NCBI GenBank assembly: GCA_022701365.1
Contig: JAKUHH010000080.1
Coordinates: 188,436-252,435 of the forward strand
Direction: 5' to 3'
Length of the DNA: 64,000 nucleotides
DNA from: Mycocentrospora acerina
Taxonomy: Eukaryota > Ascomycota > Dothideomycetes > Pleosporales
Part shown: positions 11,160 to 22,672 of the stretch, piece by piece
Layout: each line of letters opens with the position of its first letter
Position numbering within the stretch: position 1 is the first letter of the stretch
Position numbers and translations under genes: made by a program
Notes under the pieces: model-generated
Told to the model about the DNA's origin: nothing
Database searches by the model: none
What the model saw: the letters and a program-made list of their open reading frames with translations, nothing else

Positions 11160-11731
11160 GGCTGTAGCTTGGCTAGAGACACATGATGGGCTTTACGACT
11201 GAAATTAGAGTGCTCTTCACATGATATGCATGGCACACTAGACACGACGAGGCTGCCATGTGAGAGGCTGGCAGGCCATGAAAATGCAACGAATGAACCA
11301 TTACCATGACATGTATTTGTGTTGATGTGTTTTTTTTATCATCCGTTCTTTATCGCCCTACTTTGCGATATTCTATTCTTTATTGCCCTGCTCTGTACTA
11401 TTCCATTCGTTATTGCCCGCTCTGTACCAATCTAGACTTTATCATGATCCTGCCGTGTGCTCTTCCATTCTTTATTGCCCTACTTTGTAATATTCTATTC
11501 TTTACTGCCCTAATTTGTGGTATTCTATTCTCTATTACCCTAATCTGTACGATTCCATTATTCCTCACCCCACACGTCCAGTCTCATCCTCTCCTCTGCA
11601 CATCGAGTGGTGCGTCATGCCCACGGTCACGTGCCGGAGCTCATGTTGGACATTTGGAGTCTTTGCACCTCGCATCTCCTCCGCAACCCGCCAACCCACC
11701 CACACCCACGAACCCGCACCCGATCATCACA
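11160..11731. other. Intergenic spacer with imperfect minisatellite
   Basis: 572 bp between pre5 and the ATP synthase epsilon gene. About half is the repeat described next; the rest is a C-rich leader before the next ATG. Confidence 0.6.
11339..11562 (+). repeat. Imperfect ~30-bp tandem repeat
   Basis: Six to eight diverged copies of a unit like ATTCTTTATTGCCCTACTTT plus TGTATATTCT-type filler, with a period near 30 bp. Coding potential in this stretch is a by-product of the repeat. Confidence 0.75.
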
Positions 11732-12076
11732 ATGGCTTTCGCGTGGAAAACCGCCGGTATCTCGTACGCCACGCCTCTCTCCTCTGCGTCAGAGGCCCGC
11801 AATTGACTCGTCTGGAACAGCTACAACCGCTACATCGCCGTCGCATCGCGCGTCGTGCGCCGCTCGCTCAAGGAGGACAAGCGCATCATCGCCGAGCGCC
11901 GGGGCGTGAGCGAGCTCCGGTTTGCCAAGTGGGAGGTGAGTGCAGGCCTGCAGCAGACACTGTCGAGTCGAGGCGCCGGGGGCTAACGGACCGGGCAGAA
12001 TGGCAAGCAGGGCGAGAGCAAGGAGTTGAACGCTGCGGCTATCCAAGCCCAGGTCGAGGCTACCCAGTCGTCTTAG
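11732..12076 (+). CDS. atp15: Mitochondrial F1 ATP synthase epsilon subunit (Atp15)
   Basis: Small subunit of the F1 central stalk in mitochondria. Three exons, 11732-11763, 11821-11935 and 11999-12076, give 74 aa (32 + 115 + 78 nt). No single open frame covers it, so it is easily missed. The spliced product starts MAFAWKTAGISYNRYIAV, matching the family pattern of a Trp-containing N-terminus followed by YNRY; next come SRVVRRSLKE and RFAKWENGKQGE. The length matches fungal epsilon subunits (60-75 aa). Introns are 57 and 63 bp, with donors GTACGC and GTGAGT and acceptors CAG. Confidence 0.9.
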
Positions 12077-12429
12077 ACGCTTGAATGAGCGAGAGGGGGA
12101 CAGAGGGAGAGACAGCAGCAGCAGCCCGCATGTCGTCGGGATAGCGGACATAGATGAGGGTCGAGGACTGTATATTCTGTACCATCATATACGGCATGCA
12201 TGCATGTGGAGGCATCGAACCATCAAAAGCCAATGCACGACAAGACCTGAGCTCACCATGCACACTCTCTCTCTCCTACACTTTGCATCTGCACCCGTGA
12301 CGTTTGCCGTGAAGCTCCCCTCAACCTAAAGTGCCTGCCCTCTCACACCCGCCAGGCCTGCCTTGCATACCCGGTGCAGCTCGGCCGTGTCACAATCTTT
12401 CCCGCATCGGAACTACTCCACCACCAAAC
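12077..12429. other. Intergenic spacer
   Basis: 353 bp between atp15 and mak10. No further gene seen. Confidence 0.4.
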
Positions 12430-15236
12430 ATGTCCCACCGCCACAGCACCGCCTCCCCCCAAGACCCGGACCCGGATGCAATTTCGACCTGCGATGGAGC
12501 AGGTAAAACTCTCCCGCCATTCTGCGCTTTCCTTTTCTTTCTTTTTGCAACTAACGCTCATGTCGGTTAGGCTCCTCCTCCCACGTCCAGGATTCAGTGA
12601 GCTCTGCTCAGACGTCGGCGCCCACGGCTGACCTGCCCTTGAGGCAGGTGCTCAGACGGCCTGTGCCTGGCTTGGAGCCAAAAATTTATGATGTAACAGA
12701 CAAGTTTACAAAGGCTTGCAACGGTGAGTGTTTTTAGATTTTTTTTTTCAAGGCGGCATGATTCAAGATGTGATGAGGGGTATGTATGGTGGGGGTTGGT
12801 TCGTTCAAGTGCAGGATGGAATCATGTACCCGTATTGAGAGTGAGAGAGAGAGAGAGAGATGTATTGATTGCACGTTTTGACCTGAGATATCATTACTGG
12901 TACTGACGTCTTTTTTTCCCTCCAGCCCTCCGAGTTGGCCAGCTTGTCAAAGATGAGCAGTTTACACTCTTCGAGTCCATTGGGGCTATTGAGGTAGGGC
13001 GTCTGCATCATCCCACTTTTTTTTATCAATTGTTCGTAAGGCTAAAAGAAGAGGAATAGATCATGGATGCGAAGATGGATAGCGGGTTTCTCCAGCCCGG
13101 TGAGACTCTCGACGACGACTATGATACTCTTAAGCCACTTTTGCCGGAAGAGTTGATTGGCATCATGGATCAGTTGCTCTGCCATGAGATGGCGTGGCAT
13201 ACCGGTTATCCCCTGTCTCAAACACTCTTCACATCCGTCTATATTGACAAGCTGCTTTGGCCCGAGTCCAAGACGCTGGAGCAAGCGCAATTCTATCGCG
13301 GTGAAATTTCTGACGAAAAGAGACCGGGGCCGTTGCTCGAGGTGTTGCGGGCGTATTGCTTAGCCCTCATCAAAGGCTGTGATTTTGTGATAGCAAAGGT
13401 TACTAGCAGAGACTACTTTGAAGAGGAAGATTTTTGCACAAACACGTACAATCGTGTGCTGTTTGTCAGTGTGCCCATGGATGTCTTTTTGAGGGAACTA
13501 GATGCCGCAATGGAAGTCATGGAAGAGTGAGTTGTCCAGGCCGACAGTTGCTATTTTCCATGCTTACTTCGTACAGTACCGACCTTGAGATTGGCGATAG
13601 TCTTCGAGCAGCTATCATCAGTCGGCTGGAATTCAGAAAGGATTTCCTCCGAGCCCTAGACCTGGACTGCTCTCTTGAGCACATGTCGTACTCGTGGCCC
13701 CCAGTACTAAAAGGGATCAACACGATTAAATCCACACACCAGCTGGGGCAAGTAGTCACAGACGCCTTCAGTTCCAAGATACAACGGAGACTCGCAGCAA
13801 CTGTGCCACCAAGACCGATTGTAGAGCTCGAATTCGAAGATGCTATCGAGAAGCTTCAACTCCTATCCGCCGACTGCGAAGAAGCAACACGTTTTATTGA
13901 TCTCCAGCAAGACCCGCTAGAGTACCAGTCTTTCCTCTGGGCGTTCGCCTCCCGCTTGCCGGCGCCACTCGCATACGCAAGATCATATCTCGCAAGCCTT
14001 CTCTTCCACCCGGACATTCTCCAAACGTCCATATCTCTCCCACTCGCAGACGTGACATCCCTTGTCTTCCCTTGCTCCCCTTTTCTCGACCCCATAAACT
14101 GGACCCTCGACCCCCCTCGCAACCCCCTTCTCCCCAAACCCCCACGTCTCCAGCTCGCCATGCTGATTGACGAATTCGTCGACCGCTCCGGCCAACCCTA
14201 CCTCGACTTGTGGGTTGCCCTGGGCCAGAACCGCTGCCGCCTCCGCCGCATGCTCACCCACGTCATCACTGGCTGGGACCTGTTGCAGGCTGATGCGGGT
14301 CTCGTCGACGCAGACCTATCCCTTACGGCCGACGCCCTCAACATTTCAACTCAAACCCTCGACGCATCCCTCTCCACATGGGTGTACCACAAGAAACTCT
14401 GGATGATTGAGAGGATCCTCATCCTCGGCTTCGAGCAGGACATTTACCTCGCCGACGAATTCGCAGGCGTGTACCTCTTCCTCAGCCTCATTGCCACACG
14501 ACGCAAAGACGTCCTCCTCCGCATAGAAGCCCACTACCTCGTGCGCAGCGAGCAGCTCCTCGCCGCACGCCACCTACGCGGCATCCAAGACATTGAAGAC
14601 GCAACGCCGTACCTCGACAGTCTCCTGACGGAAGCCCAAGGCACCGCATCCCTAAGCCTAGCCCTAGCCCGCTTCTACACCATCCTCCTCTACCTCCACC
14701 TCCTCCCCATCCCCAAGCGGCCCTTTTCCACCGAATCTCTCCGCTACGAACTCCGCATGAAACCCTTTCACATGCTCCAGCCCCCCGAGGTCCCTTCGTT
14801 TGAAGACTTCAAAGCCCACACGCAGCCTTATGGGCCGTTTGACGCTCCGTCGCCTGCTTTGTACGCGGACCTGTGGAATGGTGAGTCTGGCCTGTGGAGC
14901 GAGATTGAGGGTAGTTTGAAGGCGGCGAGGACGTCGTTTACGGAGATGAAGCGGTTGGGTGCGAGGGCGGCGAAGGCGGAGGGGGTGGATAAGGCGTGGA
15001 ATAAAGAGGTGCAGGGGTTGTTGGCGAGTTGTGTGGCGTTGGGGGTGGCGGTTGCGGGGGTGAGGGGGAAGATTCGTGGTGGTGGTGTTGGTGTTGATGT
15101 TGAGGGTGGTGATGGTGGTGGTAGTGGTAATGGCAATGGTGTTGGAGATTTGAATGTCAAAGTAGAGATTCCCGAGGCGGGGGCAGGGAAGCGGTATACA
15201 GAGGGGTGGATAGTTGTCAAAGTGATGGACAAGTGA
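12430..15236 (+). CDS. mak10: NatC N-acetyltransferase auxiliary subunit Mak10/Naa35
   Basis: Auxiliary, ribosome-anchoring subunit of the NatC complex (with Naa30/Mak3 and Naa38). Five exons: 12430-12502, 12571-12723, 12926-12993, 13060-13526 and 13577-15236 (806 aa). Every junction keeps frame. The family hallmark lies at the start of exon 4: MDAKMDSGF followed by the PxETLDDDYD-like stretch. LPEELIGIMDQLLCHEMAWHTG and SQTLFTSVYID follow. The rest is helical; the end (~15070-15150) is a Gly/Val/Asp-rich low-complexity tail with strong GGT repetition. Intron 2 carries a GA-dinucleotide run at 12839-12860. Short early exons encode a poorly conserved N-terminus, so the first exon is the least certain. 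Confidence 0.88.
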
Positions 15237-15464
15237 GGGGGGGGGGGGTTATTTTTTTTCACTTTCTAATTCAAGTTTTTCTGTAGAGTAATCCACACTT
15301 GTTGTTGTTGATGTTATTGTTAAAAGCTATACCAATGGCATTGTCTTGTCAATTTCTCCAAACCTCCTTGTGGTATTTAAAAAATCTCCAGCCGAAGAAT
15401 ATCATGCCCTTTGACTCCAGTACTCCAATAACAATCCCAAAGATGAGGGAGGAATCAATACCAC

Positions 15465-16080
15465 CTACCCCTTACACCTCCTCAAGCACCCCTCACTAAC
15501 CCTCTTGATACTCCTCGCCGAAACACCCTTTTCCCCATTCTGCTTACTCTTGATGGCCGCCTCGTTGATGAGTCTAGTACTCTTATTAGCCCAGTCCTAA
15601 CCTTTGACTTTGCCATGGCAAGAAGGCGGGAGAGAACGAAGAATGGCGATGATGAGGAATGGAGATGAAGAAGATGGGAGAACATTACTTACCCCTGCAT
15701 GAAGAGCGCGTAGTTTAGGAAAATCTGCGGATTAAAAATTGTCAGTAAAGTAAAGTCAAGTCAAGTCAAGCCAAGCCATGATTTTCTCCTCTTCTCACTG
15801 CTAGCTAAACTCCCGATACTTGGTCTTTTTTTTTCTTTTTTCGTCCTCTTCTTCTTCTTCTCCACTTATTGCTCTACTCACTATATAATCCCTCTACCTT
15901 TCTACTAACTACTACAAAGACAAAATAAAACAAAACAAAACAAAAAACAAGTGAAAGTGAAAGTGAGAAAAGGGAATGAAATAAACATACCAAAACATCC
16001 ACATCCCTACTCAACGCGCGCCCCGCATGCGCCTTGACGATTTTCTTGACCGTGCCACGGGGGTACAGCGTCGTCGGCAT
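15465..16080 (-). CDS. CENP-W-like kinetochore histone-fold protein
   Basis: Small histone-fold protein resembling the inner-kinetochore subunit CENP-W (Wip1 in fission yeast), which pairs with CENP-T. Exons are 16080-15991, 15724-15693 and 15573-15465 (90 + 32 + 109 nt = 76 aa). The spliced order is: YPRGTVKKIVKAH near the start (alpha1), SRDVDVLIFLNYALFMQ (alpha2, across junction 1), LINEAAIKSKQNGEKGVSARSI (end of alpha2 and alpha3) and a basic tail ending CKG. For junction 2 a TAG acceptor (intron 15692-15574) fits the family spacing better than the upstream GAG, which would add two residues. Fungal TAF/NF-Y-type histone-fold proteins are the main alternative. Confidence 0.72.
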
Positions 16081-17034
16081 GATGTCTTCTCTTGATAAAG
16101 TCGTTTGTATGTGTGCTTGCTTGACTGACTGACTAACTGACTCCCCTCGTCTCAGATCGTACCTGTGGCGGGAGTAGAAAAGAGTAAAGTAGAGTAAAGT
16201 AAAGTAAAGTAAACCAGGCCAGAGAGAAGAAGAAGAACAATCACCAGTAATAGAGTCACTCGTAAAAATTGTCTAGCGTCTGGAGATGAATCGACCCGTC
16301 GTCACGTCCACGTCCACGTCCGCGTTGATGTTGATGCTGAGACGGGAGCGGTCTGTGCGCAAAATAGCAACAATCGGTCGCGTCAACACGTGCAAAACGG
16401 GGAGGGGGATGTGTTTTCCACCGACTCACCCGAGCTAAAACTAAAGCTAGACGAGACTAGACGAGACTAGACTAGGCTTGAAAACTAAACTTTTTTCCCA
16501 TCATCGCCACATTATTTTAATCCAGTACCCGGGGGGAGTCGGGAAGAACCGGGAAGGGAGGGAGGGCTGTATGCGTGCATGTAGGCATGCAGGCAGGGGG
16601 TTATTTATATATATATTTTGGGAAATAAGTAGAGGTTTGATGTTGGAGTGCGTACTTTGAATGAGGAATGTGTGTATATATATAAATATATTATAGATTC
16701 AATGTTAACTCTATTGAAATAAAAGATCGTTTTTTGGTGTACACCGTCGGCTACAGAGAATGTACAAATTGATAGAAATTTGACAAAAAAATAAAAATAA
16801 AAAGTACACGGTTAGAGGTACACCAACACGGGTCAAGAAATCAACAGGTAAAATCAACAGGTAAAATCAACGGGTAAAATCATCAAGTCAAAGTCTAATA
16901 ACAAACAAAATGCTCATATAAAACACTTTGCATCTGAAACTATTGGGGATTATCACAAGAATATGTTACACAAGTCCCCTGGTCCCAAAAGGATGACGAC
17001 ATTTCCCACCTAATACAATTCGTCCATGTCGCAT
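16081..17034. other. Intergenic region with simple repeats
   Basis: 954 bp upstream of the CENP-W-like gene and downstream of qcr2. It contains AGTAAA-type pentamer repeats (about 16181-16214), CACGTC repeats (about 16300-16325), a 13-bp repeat (16838-16887) and AT-rich 3' UTR sequence. I see no gene. Confidence 0.6.
16838..16887 (+). repeat. 13-bp tandem repeat
   Basis: Three near-identical AAATCAACAGGTA units and a decayed fourth, in the 3' flank of qcr2. Confidence 0.85.
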
Positions 17035-18710
17035 CTATACCTTGAGACCAAGCTCCTCGGCGTATGGCAGCACAAAGAGATCACCGACAGCAGATACTGT
17101 AGCGTTGCCCTCGAGTAATTGCTTGGCAGCCTGGAATATGAATTAGAATATAGTCTTGAATGCTTTTTTTTCAAAGAAAAAAAAGAAAAAAATAGAGAAA
17201 GATGGGAAAAAAAGAGTAAATACCTTCTTGACGGCCTCTTCTGTGACGCCATCAATGGCCTTGGCAACATCATCAATTTGGTAGGCTTTTGTGTTGTGCA
17301 CAAGTCCGTTTCCAGTAAGCTCCAGACCGGCGCGAATGTCCTGGCCGTGCTCAAGCTCCTTGTACTTGGCAGCAGCCTTTGCCTTTGCGATTTGCTCGCT
17401 CGAGATTTCGCCAGAGGCAATCTTCTTGATGGCCTCGACGGCAGCCTTTGCGGTGGCAGCGACGCCGTTGGCAGAGCCGGTGATGGTGGTGTAGAGAAGA
17501 CCGGCGTCCGAGTAGATGGCGCTGGTGGTCTTGACCTTTGTGCCGGGAGCAGCAGCCTGGCCGAGGATGGTGAAGCCGGCAGACCACTTGATGGCCGACT
17601 CTCCACCGAGGAGGGAGCTTAGGACGGCAATCTCGGGCTGGTAGAACTTGCCGGTGAAGGAGCTGGAGCCGGGGAAACCAATGACCATGGCGTTTCCGCC
17701 GTCGTGGGCAATGCGCTCCTCACCACCAGTGTACTTTGTCTGCTCGGCACCAATGGTCGACTGCTCGAGAGGCTGGGCGGGTGCGCCGTCGAAGAACTGG
17801 CCAACCCACTTGGAGAACTCGCCGTGGTCGGCGCCATTGGCAACAACGGCAAAGTTTGGCTTGGCGTAGGCAATCTTGGAGTAGTACTCAATGGTCTGGG
17901 CATCGAGGTACTTGGTGTAGGGGGTGGTCGAGGCCGAGGCGGTGGGGACGCCGAGTCCACGGTGGAAGGCAAGGCTGTGGGCCGAGTTGACGGCCATGTC
18001 GGTGACGCTGGCGAGGAAGCGCTTGTGGGCATAGTGGATCAAGGGCAGAACCTCTTCATTGTAGACGTGGGCTGTGGGGGTTAGCAGAGCAGTGGATGTG
18101 GGGGTAGACGTGGTGGTTGTGGGGGTAGAAGGGTTGGTGGTGGTTGTAAAAGTAAATGTAAAAGCAGAGGCAATGCAAAGACGTACGCTGGTACTTTGTG
18201 GAGCTGGCCACCTCGCCGAGCAGCTCGACAAAGTAGGGCAGGTCCTCGCGCAGGAACTTTGCCTCGAGGATGAGGTTCTCGCGCGAGTGGTAGGCGTTGA
18301 GGCTGGCGCCGAGGAGCTCGGATTCGCGGACGATGCGCAGGGTGGAGCGGCGCTCTGTGCCCTGTGGATAAAGTCAATGGGGGGCACAATGGCAAATACA
18401 TGTCCATGTGTATATATATATCTCTCTCTCCACATCTACACATGTGCGTACATACACGGAAGGCAAAGTTGGCCAGGCCCTCGGTCAGGCCGGGCAGGGC
18501 CTGGAAGCGGGTGCCGGCCTTTGCGACCAAGGCCAGCGTCGTCGTGGGGCCGGCAAAGTCCCTGCTGGCAAACTTGACGCCCTTGGCCTCGCCCGACTGG
18601 TACTGAAAAGAGCCCGAGGCGGGAGCGGCGAGCCCGCGGCGCTGCGTGTGGACGGCGTGGTGGCGGGCGGCTCGCTGTGCGCCCCGGCAGGCGGCGGTGC
18701 GGGAGTACAT
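17035..18710 (-). CDS. qcr2: Ubiquinol-cytochrome c reductase core protein 2 (Qcr2)
   Basis: Core subunit of mitochondrial complex III, an M16-peptidase relative without catalytic activity. Four exons: 18710-18456, 18361-18187, 18071-17224 and 17130-17035 (255 + 175 + 848 + 96 nt = 457 aa). Junction 1 uses the GTATGT donor and restores the FAFRGTERRSTLRIVRESE block. The N-terminus is rich in Arg/Ala/Ser and lacks acids, as in a mitochondrial presequence. Later motifs include NAYHSRENLILEAKFLRED, a YFVELL segment and a Gly-rich SLLGGESAIKW. No HxxEH zinc motif is seen, as expected for core 2. It is divergent from the RNA polymerase III gene, starts 298 bp apart. Confidence 0.9.
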
Positions 18711-19008
18711 GGTGGTCGAGGGCGCCTTTGCGGGGGCTGGAGGGGCGGAGGGCGAGGGCAATGGATGGGCGGCGGTGCTGGCGGGCGGGTGAGGTCGAGG
18801 TGCTTGCACGCTGCACTGGGCGCTGCAGGTTTGGCTGGCCGGCCGCGCTTAGGTCAGCCGAATATGGCTGCCGTGATTCGACGACCCGCGCCGGCGCATG
18901 AGCATTCGCATTGCGCATTTCGCATTCCTCGCCGCCCACCACCACCCCAATGTCGCGTCGGTAGCAGCGCCGCCAGCCGGGATATCTGGCAACCACCAGG
19001 GCCACATC
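18711..19008. promoter_or_regulatory. Bidirectional promoter, qcr2 / rpc82
   Basis: 298 GC-rich bases between divergent starts. A CCAAT box is present on the + strand at 18947-18951; Hap-complex control of respiratory genes through CCAAT is known in fungi, but its use here is only inferred. Confidence 0.4.
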
Positions 19009-21299
19009 ATGTCGTACACGCAGCGCGAGACTCCGGTACGCCCGTCACCCGTCACCCGTCGCCCGCCGCGCCCAGCCAACCGTGTTTTCTAGATTCTCGC
19101 CGAGCTGTGCACCTTTTTGGTCGACGACGTCCACGGCCAGCTTGCAGCGGTGCGTCTCTCTTCTCTTGTTGCCGTGTGTTGCCTTGGGTTGCCTTGTGTT
19201 GCCTGGCGTTGCCTGGTGTTGTCCTGTCTTGCCCTGTCCTGCCCCGTCTTGCACTGTCCTGCCTAGTCATACTATCCCCTCCTTCCCTCGTCTTCCCTCG
19301 TCTTGCCACGCCTACTAATCCCCCCCAGCGCGTCTACTCGGTCCTCGCCCGCCATGGCCGCCAGACCCTCGCCGCCATTGCCCGCGCCTCGTACCTCAAC
19401 GCCCGCCAGATCAAGTCGGGCCTCGTCATCCTGCTGCAGCAGCACCTCGTCTTCCACTCGGGCAGCGACGCGCCCCCGACCTACTATGAGATTGACTGGC
19501 TGAACTCGTACGCCCTCGTGCGCCTGGGCAAGGTCACCAAGCTTGTCGACGACCGCTTCGGCAAAAAGGCCGCCAACGTCATGTCCAACCTGCTCGCCCT
19601 CGGCCACACGCGCGTCGCCGACCTCAAGGACGCCTACTTTCCCCCGCACCCCGACACCGACGATGACGACGACGACGCCCTCCCCAACGGCGCCGGCTCC
19701 AAGAGGAAGCGCGCAAACGGCACCCACGTGAACGGTACAAACGGTGCAAACGGTGCAAACGGTACAAACGGCACAAACGGCGTCACCAACGGCAACAGCG
19801 ACACCAACACCAACGGCGTCCATGCGCACTCCACCAACACCAATGGCCTCACCAATGGCAACCACGCCACCACAGACACCAACAACAACGCCCACCATGA
19901 CCACGCACAGGGCGAAATCACCTCCGTCGACGACCTCTACACCACCATCGAGCGCCTGATCAAGTGCGGCTGGGTGCGCACCGTTACCGAGTCGCAGTAC
20001 CTCTCTCCCGGAGACATGCACGACATGCTTCAGCAAGAGGCCATCGAACAGGACATTGCCGGTGGCGTCGCGACGGGCAACAAGGACAAGGACAAGGTCC
20101 ACCGGGGCACCCAGGCTCGAAAGCGAAAAATGCGCGACGACTGGCTTATTGTGCCCAAGTTTTCTCGCAGAGGGCAGACAAACGACTCGGACTATGGCAG
20201 CGCGAGCAAACGCGTCAAAATCAACGGAGGCGCTTGGTCGGCCTCTGCAGTCTCTTCGCCCGAGGACAATCTCGTCATCCGCGTCAATCCAGAGAAAATC
20301 GCCGTCGCAATGCGCACCGAACACCTCGTCCACCTGGTCGAGCAGCGCCTCGGCTACGTCACTGCCCACATCTACCAGACCATGCTCCGCACGCTCGAGT
20401 ACAACATCCCGCGCTGCTACGAAGAATGGCCAGAGCCCCCTGCACTCAATGGCGACCTCGGCGAGGGGGATGGAATCGACCCCCGCTTCCTCGTCACTGC
20501 TCGAGACGTCACAAAGAAGCTCAGCAACGACCTGGACATTTGCGAGGGCCTCGACCCCAACGCAATCGTTACAATCACCAGAAAAGGCCATGTCCGCAAA
20601 AACATCCTCAGCCAGCCCATTGACCCCTCCAAGCTCAGCACGGACGAGAGAACACGACTGGTAGACAAGCACATCCAGATGCTTGCCGAGGACCCCCTAC
20701 ACTTTGTGACCTGGCACTCGCGCGCCGGCTACTCCCAGTGGCACATTGAGTTTCCCGAAATTGCCAAACAGCTCATCCAGACGGAAATCGAAAACACAAT
20801 CTCGGCCCGCAAAGGCGCCCTCGGTGTGAAGCTCATTCGCGCGCTGCGCAAAAAGGGCAAGCTCGACGAACGCGCCACCTGCACCGCAATGATGATGTCC
20901 GCCGCCGATATTCGCGGTGTCGTCAACGACCTCACCGTCCAGGGCTTCGTCCAGACGCAAGAAATCCCCAAAGTCGAGCGTCGCGAGGCAAAACACTCGC
21001 TCCATCTCATCTGGTACGACCGCCAGCGCGCACGAGAAAAACTCCTCCACGACACCTACAAGGGCATGGTGCGCATCCTACAGCGCGTCGCCTTTGAGCG
21101 CGAAAAAGTCCAGCCCTTACTCAGCAAAGCCGAGCGCAGTGACGTCGTCGGCAACGAGGAAAAATGGTTAAGCAAGGGTGAACTCGAGGCCCTGAAGAAG
21201 TGGAAGGAAGTCCAGGAGAAGCTTCTCCTACAACTATGCAGGGAAGACGATTTAGTCGCCACACTGAGAGATTACCACGGTCCATTGATATCAGCGTGA
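19009..21299 (+). CDS. rpc82: RNA polymerase III subunit Rpc82 (RPC3)
   Basis: Subunit of the Pol III-specific C82/C34/C31 initiation subcomplex. Exons are 19009-19035, 19093-19149 and 19329-21299 (9 + 19 + 657 codons, 684 aa), all phase 0. Exon 2 and the start of exon 3 encode the first winged helix (LAELCTFLVDDVHGQLAA, then RVYSVLARHGRQTLA). Further winged-helix blocks follow (about residues 180-220 and 330-600), and a coiled C-terminal stretch rich in Glu/Lys. Residues ~150-225 form an insert dominated by Asn-Gly, Thr-Asn-Gly and His repeats after an acidic run. The two tiny 5' exons mean that the first ATG of the long open frame is not the true start. Confidence 0.88.
19697..19910 (+). 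repeat. Degenerate AAC-GGY codon repeat in rpc82
   Basis: A 9-bp AACGGTACA/AACGGTGCA-type repeat inside the coding exon gives the Asn-Gly-Thr/Ala linker. The frame is kept throughout. Confidence 0.8.
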
Positions 21300-21400
21300 G
21301 AGTACCATGGTGTATTTGAAATATAAAAAAAGGCGCACAGAGGGGAAAAGTTTTCATTTTTTCAAAAACGCTGCGCCATTTGATCAGCTGAATTGAACCT

Positions 21401-21495
21401 GATGAGAGGATGAGTGGATGAGTGGATAAGAGAGGATGAGTGGATAAGAGAGGATGAGTGGATAAGAGAGGATGAGTGGATAAGAGAGGATGAAG
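21401..21495 (+). repeat. 18-bp tandem repeat
   Basis: Four exact units of GATGAGTGGATAAGAGAG (21417-21488) with partial units on both sides. Because the unit is a multiple of three it makes open frames that have no gene behind them. Confidence 0.95.
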
Positions 21496-21842
21496 AAGAA
21501 AGAGACAAGACAAGCAAAGCTAAGCAGACAGCTGAATGCATGAATGAAAGAATTAAAGAAAGGATGAATCAACAAATCCTCCCCCCAAAAAAATACCACA
21601 TACACACACCCATGTATGAAAGAAGATTAAAAAAATAAACTTGATTTTGATTTTGACACCCTGAGCGAGAGTGAGCATACTGGCTGAAAAGAAGAAAAAA
21701 TTTCTCGTCTTCTTCTTTTGGCGTCTCCTCTTCCTCTTCCTCTTCCTTCTCTTTCTCCTTCTCCTTCTCCTCCTCCTCCTCATTTGGTTGATTTGGGTTA
21801 GTTTGGATTGGATTGGATTGGGTGTGCAGATAGATGGTTGAG

Positions 21843-21878
21843 TAGGTAGGTAGGTAGGTAGGTAGGTAGGTAGGTAGG
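21843..21878 (+). repeat. (TAGG)n tetranucleotide repeat
   Basis: Nine consecutive TAGG units. Confidence 0.95.
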
Positions 21879-22174
21879 CATTTATTCGAATAGTCATGTC
21901 AGGTCAGATCAGATCAGTGTATATGTAGTTGGGTTTTGACATTGACATTGGCATTGACATGGGATGTTTTCTTTGCTTTCACATGTGTGTGTATGTGTAT
22001 TTTTCCATTTGGGGTACACAGAAAAAGAAGAAGAAGAAGAGAAAGACTTGTATATAGAGTACATACATACATACAGTACGTTTGACAAGGAAAGTCGTAG
22101 ACGGGACAAAACCCAACTACACTTGTTGGTAATGGCTATACTTTTTTTTCCTTCCTTCCTCATGGGTTGGTTAT

Positions 22175-22672
22175 CTAACTCTTACAATCTCCTCCTCCTT
22201 CAGACTTGTACCCAGAATCCCCAGTACATCCCTCAGTATACCCCCTCGCCTTCAACCACTGCCGACTAACCTCCGTGTCTACCCTCCCTCCCACAACCTC
22301 CCACTTGTCATTGTGCACTTCGATAAATCCTCCTCTCTCTTCATCCCACTCGAGCTGGTACCGCCCGGGTATACATGCACTCTGCACACGCTTCGTCGGG
22401 CGCCTCGCCCAATTGCCACATCCCCCCAGGCAGTCATCGGCTGGGAAACTTCCCAACGGCAGGGATCGTTGGTCCTTGACGCCCAAGACCCATTTCTTCG
22501 TCGTCTTCGCGCCCCCTGGAAACGCTTTCCCAAATGGGGTGAGGAGACAGGGTCCACGGTGGAAGTTCCTCCTCTCCACTTCTGCGGCGAGTTTGGCGTC
22601 TACCTTTACTTGTGTGAAGAGACAGGTGTGTGGGGTCCAGCACCGCGGTCCGCAGGGGCAGTGGCCTGCTTT
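22175..22672 (-). other. ORF extension after an in-frame TAG
   Basis: On the minus strand this stretch is in the same frame as the hypothetical gene ending at 22673, with no further stop for 165 codons and no ATG of its own. It reads like protein: a Cys-rich start (HCPCGPRCW), a Gly/Lys block, a CLGGCGNWARRP segment and a Trp/Glu-rich end. It could be a readthrough extension, the 3' part of a gene broken by a nonsense mutation, or an exon joined by splicing I cannot see. Confidence 0.5.

Larger units (their letters stand above)
21300..22174. other. Intergenic region with microsatellites
   Basis: 875 bp after rpc82. Apart from the repeats listed separately it holds CTT/TCC-rich tracts (21715-21780) and AT-rich sequence. 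No gene seen. Confidence 0.6.

Noticed and set aside
19272..20672. 466-codon minus-strand frame
   Set aside because: Antisense shadow of rpc82; Val/Gly-rich from the coding strand's codon bias.
21414..21638. 74-codon repeat protein frame
   Set aside because: Produced only by the 18-bp tandem repeat.
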